From contig LRTP01000382.1 of NCBI GenBank assembly GCA_001550305.1, positions 1 through 42,813 on the forward strand: a stretch of 42,813 nt of DNA, given 5' to 3'. A program made the translations under genes and the position numbers. Position 1 is the first letter of the stretch. Every line of letters begins with the position of its first letter. Under the pieces are notes generated by a model. The model was not told where the DNA came from, did no database searches, and worked only from the letters and a program-made list of their open reading frames with translations. The stretch is from Streptomyces diastatochromogenes. Its GTDB lineage: Bacteria; Actinomycetota; Actinomycetes; Streptomycetales; Streptomycetaceae. Positions 26,156 to 35,394 of the stretch are shown here, one piece after another.

Positions 26156-26692
26156 CTACTTGCCAGCCAGGCCGAGGTTGGCGCCGTCACGGAGGTCCGG
26201 GAATCCCTGGGCGAGGACAGCCGCCGGCTCCAGGCACGCATGGCGAGTGGCAGCCTCCGCCGGGTTCGTCGCGCAGCCCAGCTCCTGATAAGTAACGGCG
26301 GCTTTCTCGATTTTCTCCGCGACCGAGCGCAGGGTGGCGAAGCCGTCCCGGCCACTGATCTGCGTCAGGGCAAACGACGCATCCTCGCTCGTCGCCTTCG
26401 CCGCGACGCCGCACTCCTGCGTGAACATCTTGGGCGACGCCGTTGAGCAGAGCGAATTGCCACCAGAGCCAAATCGCTCTTCGTACACGGAAAGCCTCGA
26501 CTCCACAGCGGACTTGACCTTCTCGGCCGTTGCCACCTTCTCGGACATCGGATTCGCGGACTTGGCCGCGAAGCCACTCGCCGACGGAGACGACTCCGGA
26601 CCCGCTGCATCGTCGGAACCGGTGCAAGCAGAAAGCAGCGCGACAGCTGCCGTGACGCCGCTGACCATCAACGACAGCTGTTTCCGGTTCAC
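26156..26692 (-). CDS. Putative lipoprotein
   Basis: A 178-residue protein from GTG 26692; a GTG at 26728 would add 12 residues before the signal. The signal (NRKQLSLMVSGVTAAVALL) ends at lipobox LLSAC. After a Ser/Ala linker comes a helical domain with four Cys (SLCSTAS, TQECGV, LGCATN, HACLEP) that could form two disulfides outside the cell. No known family is recognised. Confidence 0.75.
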   Translation of the reverse strand: MNRKQLSLMVSGVTAAVALLSACTGSDDAAGPESSPSASGFAAKSANPMSEKVATAEKVKSAVESRLSVYEERFGSGGNSLCSTASPKMFTQECGVAAKATSEDASFALTQISGRDGFATLRSVAEKIEKAAVTYQELGCATNPAEAATRHACLEPAAVLAQGFPDLRDGANLGLAGK

Positions 26693-26975
26693 GCGTTCCC
26701 ACCCCACATCGGACCTTGAACGCGTCACCTTAACCCGCGCCGATCAAGCCCCGCCAATGTGACCGCCGCCATAACCCTACGCGCCGGGCCCTCCGAATCG
26801 GAACGCACGCAAACCGAGCAACGGGCCTGGAATAGCGCACCTCCGGAACAACCGCACTGCCCCAGTACCACTGCGCACACTCGCAGCTGCCTGGAATGCC
26901 ACGACTGCACCCCCGCGGACCCCACCACCTACATCGCCCCGACCCCCGGACATGGCCTGGCAGCCTGACCAGCAC

Positions 26976-27385
26976 CCATCCGGCCAGGTCGGAGGCTTGA
27001 CGGTCTCACGGGAACGGCCGCACTCAACCGGCATGGAGTCCACGCCCGATACGTCGTCGCTCCACAGCGCGGAGTCCCGGGCCAGCGTGCGGGTCACGTG
27101 GCGGACGAGGTCTGCGGACTTGCGCAGGCACTTGTTGTAGCCGGGCTGCTTGGGCAGGTTGGGGAAGAGGTACCGCAGGTGGGCGTGAGGGTGCCGCAGC
27201 CACCGTGCCGCGGAGGTGAAGCCGAGCATGGCCTGCATCATCGCCAGGGTCACCGGCTCGACGTCGCTCAGCTGCGGCGCAATGCCCACGGCCGGCCGCC
27301 ATGGCCCCCACTGCGGCGAGCCCTTCAGCAGATCATCGGTCTTCACGTAGAGCGCGGTCGCGAGGGAGTCCAACTCTCTCTTCAC
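26976..27385 (-). pseudogene. IS982-family transposase, N-terminal fragment
   Basis: From GTG 27385 the frame reads as the start of an IS982 transposase (LDSLATALYVKTDDLL, then GFTSAARWLRHPHAHLRYLF and DSMPVECGRSRETVK). A one-base slip near 26993 moves SDLAGW into another frame, after which homology ends. About 130 of roughly 300 residues remain and most catalytic acidic residues are gone. The 26763-26975 stretch beyond is non-coding. Confidence 0.85.
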
Positions 27386-27457
27386 GCACCGACATTGGAC
27401 TCCCTCGCCTCGACTGAGCAGGGGTGATAGTGGCAATCCCGGCGTGGGTACCTTCGA

Positions 27458-28450
27458 CTACGGTGTCAGCACGACCCTGCCAAAGACCTCGCCCGCGTCC
27501 ATTTTCTGGTGCGCCAGCACGGCAGCGTCCAGTGGCAGCACCTCGTGCACCACTGTTTCGATCTCACCCCGGCTCGCTGCGGCGAACTGCTCGCTCCGCA
27601 CGGCACGCCGGTCGGCTCCGGTGACGGTGGCTGCGCTGAAAGCGGCGAAGGACATCGACTTCTGGAACGCCGCCATGATCTTCGTGCCGAAGTCCGCCGG
27701 TGGCTGGCCTGCGACCGCGCCCACGGCCACCATGCGGCCGTTCGGGTTGAGCCGGTCGAAGAACGACGGCATGTCCTTGCCGGCCACCACGTCGATGATG
27801 ACGTCATACCCTGCGGGAGCTGGTTCCCCTCCATCGCCGAAGCGGTCCAGCACGTGGGTCGCGCCGAGGCGTCGCAGCTGCTCGCCGCGCTCGGCCGAGG
27901 AGGTGGTGACCGCCACCGCGGCGGCGCCACCGCGAGCGGCGAGTTGCACGGCCATGATCCCGATGCTGCCGGCCGCACCACGTACCAGGACCGTCTCCCC
28001 GGGGGCGAAGTGGGCGTGGCGGAGCCCGAAGTGGGCCACCACGCCGGAACTGCCGAGTGTCACCGCATCGACTGCGGACAGGTTCACGGGCAGGGGGACG
28101 ATCTCCTCGACCGGTGCGAGGGCCTGTTCGACGTAGGCTCCTCCGGTGCCGGTGAAGGCCCACACCCGCCCGCCGATCCACGAGGCGTCGACGCCGTCAC
28201 CGACCGCGGTCACGGTGCCCGCCACCTCGCTGCCCGGGATGTGGCCCTCCTTGAAGCCGTAGGCGGCCAGGGCCCCGCTTCGGATCACAGTGTCGACTCC
28301 ACCGACGCCCACGGCCTCGGTGGCGATCACCACCTGTCCGGCAGCAGGTGCGGGAGCCGGCAGGTCGACAACAGCCAGACCTTCAGGACCTCCGTACGTC
28401 TGGATCGCGATTGCCTTCAGTGTCGTCTCCCATGTTCTCGGACCGATCAA
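27458..28450 (-). CDS. Zinc-free MDR-family NADPH:quinone oxidoreductase
   Basis: A medium-chain dehydrogenase/reductase of about 320-330 residues. The N-terminus is KAIAIQTYGGPEGLAVVDLP, the substrate domain includes HIPGSEVAGTVTAVG, and the nucleotide fold has VRGAAGSIGIMAVQLAA. Catalytic-zinc Cys/His ligands are absent, as in quinone oxidoreductases. The start is unclear: TTG 28450 is the only standard codon in frame at the 5' end, yet homology begins about ten codons later after a CTG. It is divergent from the TetR gene with an operator between, so it is probably that regulator's target. Confidence 0.85.
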   Translation of the reverse strand: MIGPRTWETTLKAIAIQTYGGPEGLAVVDLPAPAPAAGQVVIATEAVGVGGVDTVIRSGALAAYGFKEGHIPGSEVAGTVTAVGDGVDASWIGGRVWAFTGTGGAYVEQALAPVEEIVPLPVNLSAVDAVTLGSSGVVAHFGLRHAHFAPGETVLVRGAAGSIGIMAVQLAARGGAAAVAVTTSSAERGEQLRRLGATHVLDRFGDGGEPAPAGYDVIIDVVAGKDMPSFFDRLNPNGRMVAVGAVAGQPPADFGTKIMAAFQKSMSFAAFSAATVTGADRRAVRSEQFAAASRGEIETVVHEVLPLDAAVLAHQKMDAGEVFGRVVLTP

Positions 28451-28578
28451 GTGCGGTCGTGCTCAGTACCCGCCGCCGATCGCCGCCAACGGCAAGAGGG
28501 GGTTCACGGCGCGGCAGGGGCTCGGTTCCGGTGCTGTGCGCCCCGATGATCTCGGTGAGCTGCTACGTCTTGAACGCT

Positions 28579-28598
28579 AACGGACGCCCCCGTCCGTT
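28579..28598. promoter_or_regulatory. TetR operator between divergent MDR and TetR genes
   Basis: AACGGACG-CCCC-CGTCCGTT has perfect 8-bp arms with a 4-base spacer, ending 16 bp before the TetR start. TetR operators of this kind usually overlap the shared promoter region. Confidence 0.75.
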
Positions 28599-28614
28599 TA
28601 GGTAAAGTGAGAGC

Positions 28615-29244
28615 ATGATCGACCGTTTGCCTCACACCCTGCGTTCCGACGCGCTGGACAACCGCGAGCGCATCCTCGACGCGGCCCGGGCACTGTTTTC
28701 CACCGACGGCCTGGACGTGCCGATGCGGGAGATCGCGCGGTGCGCGGGGGTCGGACCTGCCACCTTGTACCGTCACTTTCCGACCAAACAGGTGCTGGCC
28801 ACCGAAGCCTTCGCGGACCAGTTGCGCGCATGTCGCACCATCGTCGACGACGGGTGCGCCGATCCCGATCCGTGGCGTGGCCTTTGCCTGGTGATCGAGA
28901 AGATCTGTGAGCTGCACGCGCGGGATCGGGGTTTCAGCGAAGCCTTCATGTCGACCTTCCCAGGGGCGTCGGATGTCGCGGGCCGGGAGTACACGGTGAA
29001 AGCGGTCGCGGGACTGGCCCAGCGGGCCAAGGACGCAGGGCACCTGCGGTCCGACTTCGTCCTGGACGACCTCATTCTCATCCTCATGGCCAACAAGGGG
29101 ATCCACACCAGATCGACCGACACCCAGGTCATGGCCTCCCGACGCTTCGCAGCGTTGGCGATCCAGGCGTTCGAAGCCTGCCCTCAACACGCACCGCTAC
29201 CACCAGCGGCACGACTGGTCTCAGCAGCACCGGACAGCGCCTGA
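28615..29244 (+). CDS. TetR-family transcriptional repressor
   Basis: A 209-residue regulator. The N-terminal helix-turn-helix reads RERILDAARALFSTDGLD, MREIARCAGVGPATLYRHFP and TKQVL (about 18-61). The rest is a helical ligand domain. The ATG at 28615 has AAGTGAGAG upstream. Divergence from the oxidoreductase around a clean palindrome is the standard arrangement for repression relieved by an electrophile or quinone, but the ligand is inferred. Confidence 0.92.
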   Translation: MIDRLPHTLRSDALDNRERILDAARALFSTDGLDVPMREIARCAGVGPATLYRHFPTKQVLATEAFADQLRACRTIVDDGCADPDPWRGLCLVIEKICELHARDRGFSEAFMSTFPGASDVAGREYTVKAVAGLAQRAKDAGHLRSDFVLDDLILILMANKGIHTRSTDTQVMASRRFAALAIQAFEACPQHAPLPPAARLVSAAPDSA

Positions 29245-29357
29245 CCGTGGGCGAGCGGTATCCACGCTCGACGCACGAACCGCTGAACCCCTTGGAATAG
29301 ATCATCTAGATATCGCGGCGCGCTTCAGAAGCGCCTTCGGTCGCCGAGCGACAACAC

Positions 29358-30101
29358 CTACGGGGTGATCGCGTCGAGGAGCTGGGGGCCGTTGTTGCGG
29401 ACGTTGTTGACGGCCGTGGAAACCGGCCGGGCGTCCAGGTGGCCGTCGGCGGGCTGGGTGAGCAGCGCCCGCAGTTCGTCGGGGTCCTGGTGGTGGGGGT
29501 CGAGCCAGGAGTCGTAGTGGTCCGGTGTGAGGGCGAGCGGCATGCGGGGGTGAACTCGGCCGGCCGTGTCGGTGGCCTCGGTGGTGATGATGGTGCAGGT
29601 CGTCAACCAGGCGGCGGGGTCGTCGTCCTGCGTGACCTCCGGGTTACGCCAGTACTCGTACAGGCCGGCGAGCGCCATCACCTGCTGGTCCTCTGGATGG
29701 ATGAAGTACGGCTGCTTGCGGGCCTTGCCCGTGTCGGGGTCCTTGGCCTGCTCCCATTCGTAGAAGCCGTCGGCCGGCAGCAGGCAGCGGTGTTTGGCGA
29801 ATGCGCGGCGGTAGGCGGGTTTCTCGTGCACGGTCTCCACGCGCGCGTTGATCATCCGCGCACCGATTTTCATGTCCTTCGCCCAGGACGGCACCAGACC
29901 CCAGCGCAGCGGACGCAACTCCCGCTCCACCGCGGTGGCATCGGTCCGGTCGCGCGGCATCCGCTCGAGGACGGCCCACACGTTGTCGGTCGGGGCGACG
30001 TTCCAGTTCGGCGCCAGCGCCTCCTCGGCACGCCAGTCGGTGACCTGGAAGAGCTGGACCAGGTCCCCGGGACTGCGGGTGGAGACGTAACGGCCGCACA
30101 T
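29358..30101 (-). CDS. SOS response-associated peptidase (SRAP/YedK/HMCES)
   Basis: A 247-residue SRAP protein starting MCGRY at 30101, so that Cys2 becomes the new N-terminus and cross-links abasic sites in single-stranded DNA. Further active-site residues are Asn85 (MINAR), Glu115 (GFYEW) and His184 (RVHPRMPLAL). Full family length. It stands alone, convergent with the TetR gene, with no SOS box that I can confirm. Confidence 0.93.
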   Translation of the reverse strand: MCGRYVSTRSPGDLVQLFQVTDWRAEEALAPNWNVAPTDNVWAVLERMPRDRTDATAVERELRPLRWGLVPSWAKDMKIGARMINARVETVHEKPAYRRAFAKHRCLLPADGFYEWEQAKDPDTGKARKQPYFIHPEDQQVMALAGLYEYWRNPEVTQDDDPAAWLTTCTIITTEATDTAGRVHPRMPLALTPDHYDSWLDPHHQDPDELRALLTQPADGHLDARPVSTAVNNVRNNGPQLLDAITP

Positions 30102-30947
30102 GGCACCACTGTGCCACCGGTGGCGCCGACCGCAGCGCCGTTCGGTGGCCCGTGTCGGACCGTGCACCTCGGCGTTGCAAGGCAGTCCCGAGGCTGACTC
30201 CAGCGGTTGCGTGAGTAGGCCGCCGATGAGGTATCAGGCGGCCCTTCACAAGGCGGCCGTGGCAGAGCCCGCTCGGGCAATCGACTCGCCAGTGCCACTT
30301 CGAGGCCCACCCAGGTTTCGATCTGCCGAGAATCCGCAGGTCAGCACCCTCGGATGAAGGGCCAGTCAGTGGCAGTGTCCTCCCGGTCCCGCAGTTGCGC
30401 GGATAACCGTCGGCTGCCTCATCGTGCTCATGGCCTGCCAGTGGCAGCCCGCCTCCTGTTTCCTCTGCGCGTCCGCCCGCGCAGCAGATCTCCTCCGGAG
30501 TCCTCCCGTGATCCCACCCTCCCAGGGCTGCGCCCCTCAACAGCTCTGCCATCTCCCGCAGGGTGCCGGCTCCTTACGTTCTCAATGTGCGGGCCGCAGA
30601 AGGGGGTCTCGTCATAGCCCTCTCCGGTACCGGCCCGCTGCTGGTCGTAGGTCGGGGTGTCCGGGAACGCTCATGCCAAGCGGAGGGGGAACGGCATGCG
30701 GGATGCTCAGTACGTTGGCAGCACGTCACCTTCGGGCGGGGCTTTCAGCTCATCAGGGATGCTCTCATCACAGAGAGCCGTATGGCCGACCGAGCGGCGC
30801 GCTCCCCCGCGGACGACACCAGGCAGGTGTCCGCCATCGTCTTCCTCCGTATCCGAGGGGCCCTGACGTGCTCTCGCGTCCACTCAGCGTGTCCCGCGAA
30901 GGCGGCGCAGGCCGGCTCTGCAGCCGTTGCACCGCCCGGTGCGTGGC
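30102..30947. other. 846-bp stretch without a recognisable gene
   Basis: Open frames exist on both strands but none shows a ribosome site with consistent third-position bias or a known motif. It lies at the edge of the IS-rich, decaying segment and may be degenerate DNA. Confidence 0.5.
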
Positions 30948-31049
30948 ATGAACGCTTCCGCAGTCACCAGCGGCATCACGGGCGGCCTGCTCGGAGCAGT
31001 GGCGGGCGCGCCCTGGTGGGGCAGCTGTGTCGTCGTCATCATCCTTTGA
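30948..31049 (+). CDS. Possible 33-residue hydrophobic peptide
   Basis: An ATG-to-TGA frame encodes a peptide with a Gly/Ala-rich first half (SGITGGLLGAVAGAPWW) and the hydrophobic end CVVVIIL. It could span the membrane once. There is no clear ribosome site and the region is decaying, so it may be chance. Confidence 0.25.
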   Translation: MNASAVTSGITGGLLGAVAGAPWWGSCVVVIIL

Positions 31050-31064
31050 ATGCATCAACGCCTT

Positions 31065-31830
31065 CTACACTCCAGGACGGCGTGGTTCGGGCGATCGGTC
31101 CGGTGAGCACATGATGCCCAGCGTGGCGAGTGGGTGGTTTGAGTTCTGGGCGTGGCACAGGAGGCAGGCTGCGATGTTGGTGTGGCTGGCTGGGCGGAGG
31201 GCTCCGATGGTGAAGTGGCGCAGCTCAGCCATCGGCCAGGGTGCGTTGCGGGCGCGGATACGGGATGCGTCTTCCGCCCCGGTCGTGTCGCGGACACGGT
31301 GGATCTCGTTCTCGGTGCCCCAGTGGTCGTGGACACGTTGTGCGATCCCGGGGGCGTCGGCCTGACCGGCCGTCAGTACGGTGCCGGCGTAGATCCGTTC
31401 GAGCGTGCTCCTTCCAGTTGTGACGGTGCGACGCCGACGCACGATCTGCACCGTCAGTGCGGCGGGGGGCGAGAGGCGAGGCCGCGGGCGACGGTGCAGG
31501 TCTTGGCGTGCCGGGCTTTGGCGCGGCCGTGCACGGTGGCCCGGGTCCTGTCCAGCAGCACGTCCCGCCAGGACAGGTGTTTCAGGTGGCTACACAGCAG
31601 CGCCTGGTTGTCCTTGAACACCGCGATGTAGTGGGCCTTCTTGTCCGCCACCAGGAAGCAGGTATGGGCGGCCTGGGAGTGCGGGGCATTGAAGGTGACC
31701 ATGGTGTCGGCCAGATCGAGTCCCGCGAGCAGAGGCCGCAAGACAGTGATTTCGTTCTTCCTCGTGCGGAGACCCTCGCACTGGGCGGTGGGTAGCGCCC
31801 GATGGTGATGAGCTGCCACTCGTAGGCAGG
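31065..31830 (-). pseudogene. ISAs1-family transposase relic
   Basis: Two adjacent frames together read as the C-terminal half of an ISAs1 (H-repeat) transposase. First comes LRPLLAGLDLADTMVTFNA and VADKKAHYIAVFKDNQALL; after a slip near 31455 come TLERIYAGTVLTAGQADA, HWGTENEIHRVRD and NAPWPMAELRHFTIG. The catalytic Glu context (HWGTEN) survives. The first third of the protein is missing and a frameshift splits the rest, so it is inactive. Confidence 0.85.
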
Positions 31831-31947
31831 GGGCCGGACTGGCATCCGGTCCGGCTACCGCAGTCCAACCGACGTGGTCGCCCTGGCGACCCGTCCGGCA
31901 CGGGGATGGTGTCCGTTACAGCGGAACAGCTCAGAGAGGAGATGCTC

Positions 31948-32599
31948 GTGGCACGGCGCCGGTACGAGGAAGTTCCGCGTTCGGACACCGGGCGGGCCGA
32001 AGCCTTCAGCGACGGCGTTCTGGCGATCGTCATCACGCTTACGGTGCTCCATCTGAAGCCTCCCCCGATCGATGCGGGCCGCCTCCTGGTCCAGTTGCTC
32101 AACCAGTGGCCGACCTATCCGGCCTGTGTCGCCTCGTACCTCTGCATCGCTGTCGTATGGCTCAACCACAAGGCGGCACTCCAGCGCATCTAGGTCATGA
32201 CCCGTGGCCTGCACTGGGCCAACCTCGGCGTGCTGTTCTCCACTGCGCCGCTGCCCTGGCCCACCGCGCTCGCCTCCGAAGCCATCGCGGAGGGCAACCC
32301 CCGGACGACCGGGTCGCCGTCGAGCTCTATGCGATCATCGGCGCGATGCTACAAGTCAGCTGGATGATTTTCTTCCACGTGTCCTCGAAGACAGCGTGGA
32401 CGAGACCTTCTTCCTCGGCGAACGTGTTCGAGCCTTCGTCGGGGCTCTGCTTTACGCGGCCGGCGGCCTTGTCGGCGTACTCACCATCCCTGCCCTCGCA
32501 CTCGCGATCCTTGTACTTCTACCGCTCTGCTCCGGCATCACGAGCCATGGCCACGCCCAGCTGCAAGTCTCCGGACGCCGTCTTTCGCCCAGGCAGTGA
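31948..32599 (+). pseudogene. TMEM175/DUF1211-type potassium channel, broken
   Basis: It starts at GTG 31948 after GAGAGGAG. The first helix carries the TMEM175 signature RAEAFSDGVLAIVITLTVLHL. A TAG at 32191-32193 interrupts QRI*VMTRGLHWANLG. The rest continues in two further frames: DDRVAVELYAIIGAMLQVSW, then EDSVDETFFLGERVRAFVGA to a stop at 32599. One nonsense change and two frameshifts mean no full product. The intact family forms membrane K+ channels. Confidence 0.85.
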
Positions 32600-32659
32600 G
32601 GTGCCGTCAGCGCTTACTCCGGCGCGCAGGGCGGACCGGCACCGCGTAGATGTGAGGGT

Positions 32660-33059
32660 GTGGCTCTGACTCCTCCCTTCCAGCTGATGCTCGCCGAAGC
32701 GCGGCGGCAGCTGCCCCCGGACGGGACACGGCCCTGGGAATGGACTGCCGAACAGAAGGCGGACGGCTTCCGGGCCATCCTCTTCGCACGCTCGGGCCAG
32801 GTCCTGCTCCAGTCCCGGCGAGGAAACGACCTGACCCCGGCGTTCCCGGACATCGCCGCGGAGGCCTTGCGCCTGGGCGAATCGCTCGTTCTGGACGGCG
32901 AGTTCGTCGTGCCGCACAGCGGACGGCTGGACTTCTCCGCGCTCCAGAGCCGCGCGCGGCGCAGGGGACCCGGCGCCGCCCGGGCCGCCGAGCACCTGCC
33001 CGCCTGCCTGATCGTCTTAGACGTCCTGGAAGCCGATCCCGTGCCGTGGCCCTACAGCG
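32660..33059 (+). pseudogene. ATP-dependent DNA ligase, N-terminal fragment
   Basis: From GTG 32660 the product has the nucleotidyltransferase start of LigC/LigD-type ligases: motif I EQKADG with the adenylated Lys33 and motif III LVLDGEFVV. It keeps about 130 residues, ending in CLIVLDVLEADPVPWPY where the next gene abuts. The remaining catalytic motifs and the OB-fold are missing, so it is a truncated relic. A TTA codon lies in the tail (LIVLDV). Confidence 0.8.
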
Positions 33060-33068
33060 AATCCTGCT

Positions 33069-33971
33069 CTAGGCAGGGCGCGGGCGAGCCCTGTCGGCTG
33101 ATGGGCGTCGGACGGCTGTGTCGCGGGTTGCGCGCAGGGATGCGAGGAGCTGGAGGCGCTCCGCATCTGCGGTTTCGGGTTCGGCTGTGAAGACGAGGAG
33201 GACTGGGCCTGGGCTGCCGGGCAGAGGGTAGGTGTCCCAGTCGAGCGTGATTCCGCCGACGGTGGGGTGCTGGAACAGGGTCGTTCCGTGGACGTTCTCT
33301 CGAACGTCGTGTCGGGCCCATAGCCGCCGGAAGTCGGCACTGTGGATGCTCAGTTCGCCTACGAGTGTCGTGGCGCGCGGGTGGTCGGGGTCGTCGGCGA
33401 CGGCGGCGCGCAGCATGGCCACGTACTGGCGGGCCATGCTCTCCCAGCCCTGGCAGAGCATGCGGGCTTCGGGGTCCCGGAAGAGGACGGCGACCATGTT
33501 GCGTTCCGCGGGGGGCCGGGAGGCGGGATCGCCCAGCAGTGCCTCGGCGAGCGGGTTCCAGGCCAGCACGTCGAGGTGCCGGCCGAGTACCAGTCCGGGG
33601 GTGCCCATGACGTGCAGCAGGCGGCGGGTGCTCTCCGGCACGCGTTCCGCGGCGCGGCGTGGCCGGGCGTGCAGGGGGCGCCGGGCAGAGCGGGCCAGGT
33701 CGAAGAGATGCCGGCGCTCGTCATCGTCCAGGCGCAGGGCGGTGGCGAGCGCGTCGAGGGCCTCGTCGGAGGGCCGCACGTCGCGTCCCTGCTCCATCCG
33801 CTGGTAGTAGTCGGTGCTGAGCCCGGCCAGGAGCGCGATCTCCTCTCGGCGCAGACCGGTCACTTTCCGTCGGCCTCCCGGCTCCAGACCCACGTCCCTC
33901 GGACGCAACCGGGCGCGCCGGGCACGGAGGAAGTCACCGAGCTCGCGTGCGTAGGGGTGAGCTGTTGCCAT
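33069..33971 (-). CDS. XRE-family regulator with MmyB-like ligand domain (second)
   Basis: A 300-residue paralogue of the XRE regulator at 16150-17046. It has the helix-turn-helix GLRREEIALLAGLSTDYYQRMEQG and the MmyB domain (LDVLAWNPLAEALLGDP, then LWARHDVRENVHG). The ATG at 33971 is chosen over a GTG 15 bases upstream. It is divergent from an SDR gene 135 bp away, the usual target arrangement. Its 3' end meets the truncated ligase, marking a recombination junction. Confidence 0.9.
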   Translation of the reverse strand: MATAHPYARELGDFLRARRARLRPRDVGLEPGGRRKVTGLRREEIALLAGLSTDYYQRMEQGRDVRPSDEALDALATALRLDDDERRHLFDLARSARRPLHARPRRAAERVPESTRRLLHVMGTPGLVLGRHLDVLAWNPLAEALLGDPASRPPAERNMVAVLFRDPEARMLCQGWESMARQYVAMLRAAVADDPDHPRATTLVGELSIHSADFRRLWARHDVRENVHGTTLFQHPTVGGITLDWDTYPLPGSPGPVLLVFTAEPETADAERLQLLASLRATRDTAVRRPSADRARPRPA

Positions 33972-34106
33972 GTTGCAAGTGTGCACGTCGACTGGCGTAC
34001 GAAGGTAGGTCTGCCATTCCCAGGCAAACGGGAACGACGGAAGAACATCCAGGAGCTCCTATCGTTGCCGCCGACCAGTCCCCGAAACCTGTGCAGGAGC
34101 GCCGCC

Positions 34107-35036
34107 ATGGCCGCGTGGAACACCCGTCACATCCCCCACCAGCAGGGCAGAACCGCCGTCGTGACAGGGGCGAACTCAGGCCTGGGCCTGGTCACGGCAA
34201 CCGAGCTCGCCCGGCAAGGGGCCAAGGTCGTACTGGCCGTACGCGACACCGCGGCCGGCGAGCGGGCCCAGGCCGCGATCCGCGCCGCGGCACCCGGGGC
34301 TGCCGCCCCGGAGGTGCGGGAGCTGGATCTGGCCTCGCTGGAGTCGGTCCGGGCTTTCTCGAAAGGACTGACCGCCGAGTTCCCGACGATCGACCTTCTG
34401 ATGAACAACGCCGGCGTGCTGATGCTCGGACCGTCGCATACGACTGCCGACGGATTCGAGCTCCACATGGGCACCAACATGCTCGGCCACTTCGCCCTCA
34501 CCGGCCTGTTGCTCGACTCGCTCGCCGGTGCTCGCGCCCCGAGGGTGGTCAACATCAGCTCGATCACCCACAGGAACGCGCGCCTCGACTTCGACGACCT
34601 CATGTCGCGCAGTGCCTACCAGGCCAGCCGCGCCTACGATCGCTCCAAGCTGGCCGCGGCCGTTTTCGGCCTCGAACTCGACCGTCGCCTGCGTGCCGCC
34701 GCCTCGCCGGTTCTCAGCGTCGTCGCCCATCCCGGAATGAGCCGCAGCAACCTCAACCCGCGCGCTTATCAGGACCGGGGCCGGTTCGAGCGGCTGGTGG
34801 CCCGGACCGTCCTGTGGTTTCTCCAGTCGTCGAGCGAGCAGGGAGCATTGCCGCAGCTCCACGCCGCTACGGCGCCCGAGGTGAGCGGCGGACAGTTCTT
34901 CGGTCCCTCCGGGTTCAAAGAGGCGCGTGGCCGGGGCGTGAAGGAGGCTCGCCTCGGTGCCGAAGCCGCGGACCCCGGGACAGGCCAGCGGCTCTGGACA
35001 GCGGCAGAAGAATTGACCGGCGTCACATACCTCTGA
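34107..35036 (+). CDS. Short-chain dehydrogenase/reductase
   Basis: A 309-residue SDR of the retinol-dehydrogenase/WWOX-like kind. The cofactor motif is TGANSGLG (20-27), with NNAG at 100-103, catalytic Ser151 or Ser152 in NISSITH, and Tyr177/Lys181 in AYDRSK. A basic residue after the second strand (AVRDT) suggests NADPH. The ATG has AGGAG upstream. It is divergent from the XRE/MmyB gene and probably controlled by it. The substrate is unknown. Confidence 0.92.
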   Translation: MAAWNTRHIPHQQGRTAVVTGANSGLGLVTATELARQGAKVVLAVRDTAAGERAQAAIRAAAPGAAAPEVRELDLASLESVRAFSKGLTAEFPTIDLLMNNAGVLMLGPSHTTADGFELHMGTNMLGHFALTGLLLDSLAGARAPRVVNISSITHRNARLDFDDLMSRSAYQASRAYDRSKLAAAVFGLELDRRLRAAASPVLSVVAHPGMSRSNLNPRAYQDRGRFERLVARTVLWFLQSSSEQGALPQLHAATAPEVSGGQFFGPSGFKEARGRGVKEARLGAEAADPGTGQRLWTAAEELTGVTYL

Positions 35037-35394
35037 ACGGCACAAGTGCCAACCCTGCGCCCCTGCACCTGGGACTGTGCCGCGAAATCCCGGACCCTGC
35101 AGCCGGCAGCCTCGGGACCGACGCGGAGGTCAGTCATGCCCCGACCTGTCTGGCTAGAGGCGGTCAGCTTCAGCCTGGTCACGACCATGAACTGGAGCTT
35201 GGGCGGGTCTTCATGGCCAGTTGGCGAGCGGCACCAGGCTGTATGTCTGGCGGCAAGGGGCGCAGGCGGGAGGTGGTAGAACGTGCGCGGGGAATGACGG
35301 TTTGAGCAGGCTTGCTGTTCAGTTGCGGCGGGTGGGGTGCCTTGGCCGCTGAAGGGGGTGTGACGCCATCACTGGACGTCTCGGTTTCGGGGAG
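35037..35394. other. 358-bp gap upstream of the large regulator
   Basis: No gene is seen. The last 30 bases read in frame with the regulator (TGRLGFGE) and contain AAGGGGG, so the regulator may begin slightly earlier than its first standard start codon. Confidence 0.5.

Noticed and set aside
29252..29270. Short inverted repeat CGAGCG...CGCTCG after the TetR gene as a terminator
   Set aside because: The stem is only 6 bp and flanking bases do not extend it; too weak to call.
30354..31114. Several plus-strand frames in the empty stretch
   Set aside because: No ribosome sites, no codon bias and no motif; Arg/Ser/Pro-rich composition typical of chance frames.
35046..35279. 77-codon frame before the NB-ARC regulator
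   Set aside because: No ribosome site, mixed third-position bias and no motif. The region is better read as intergenic.
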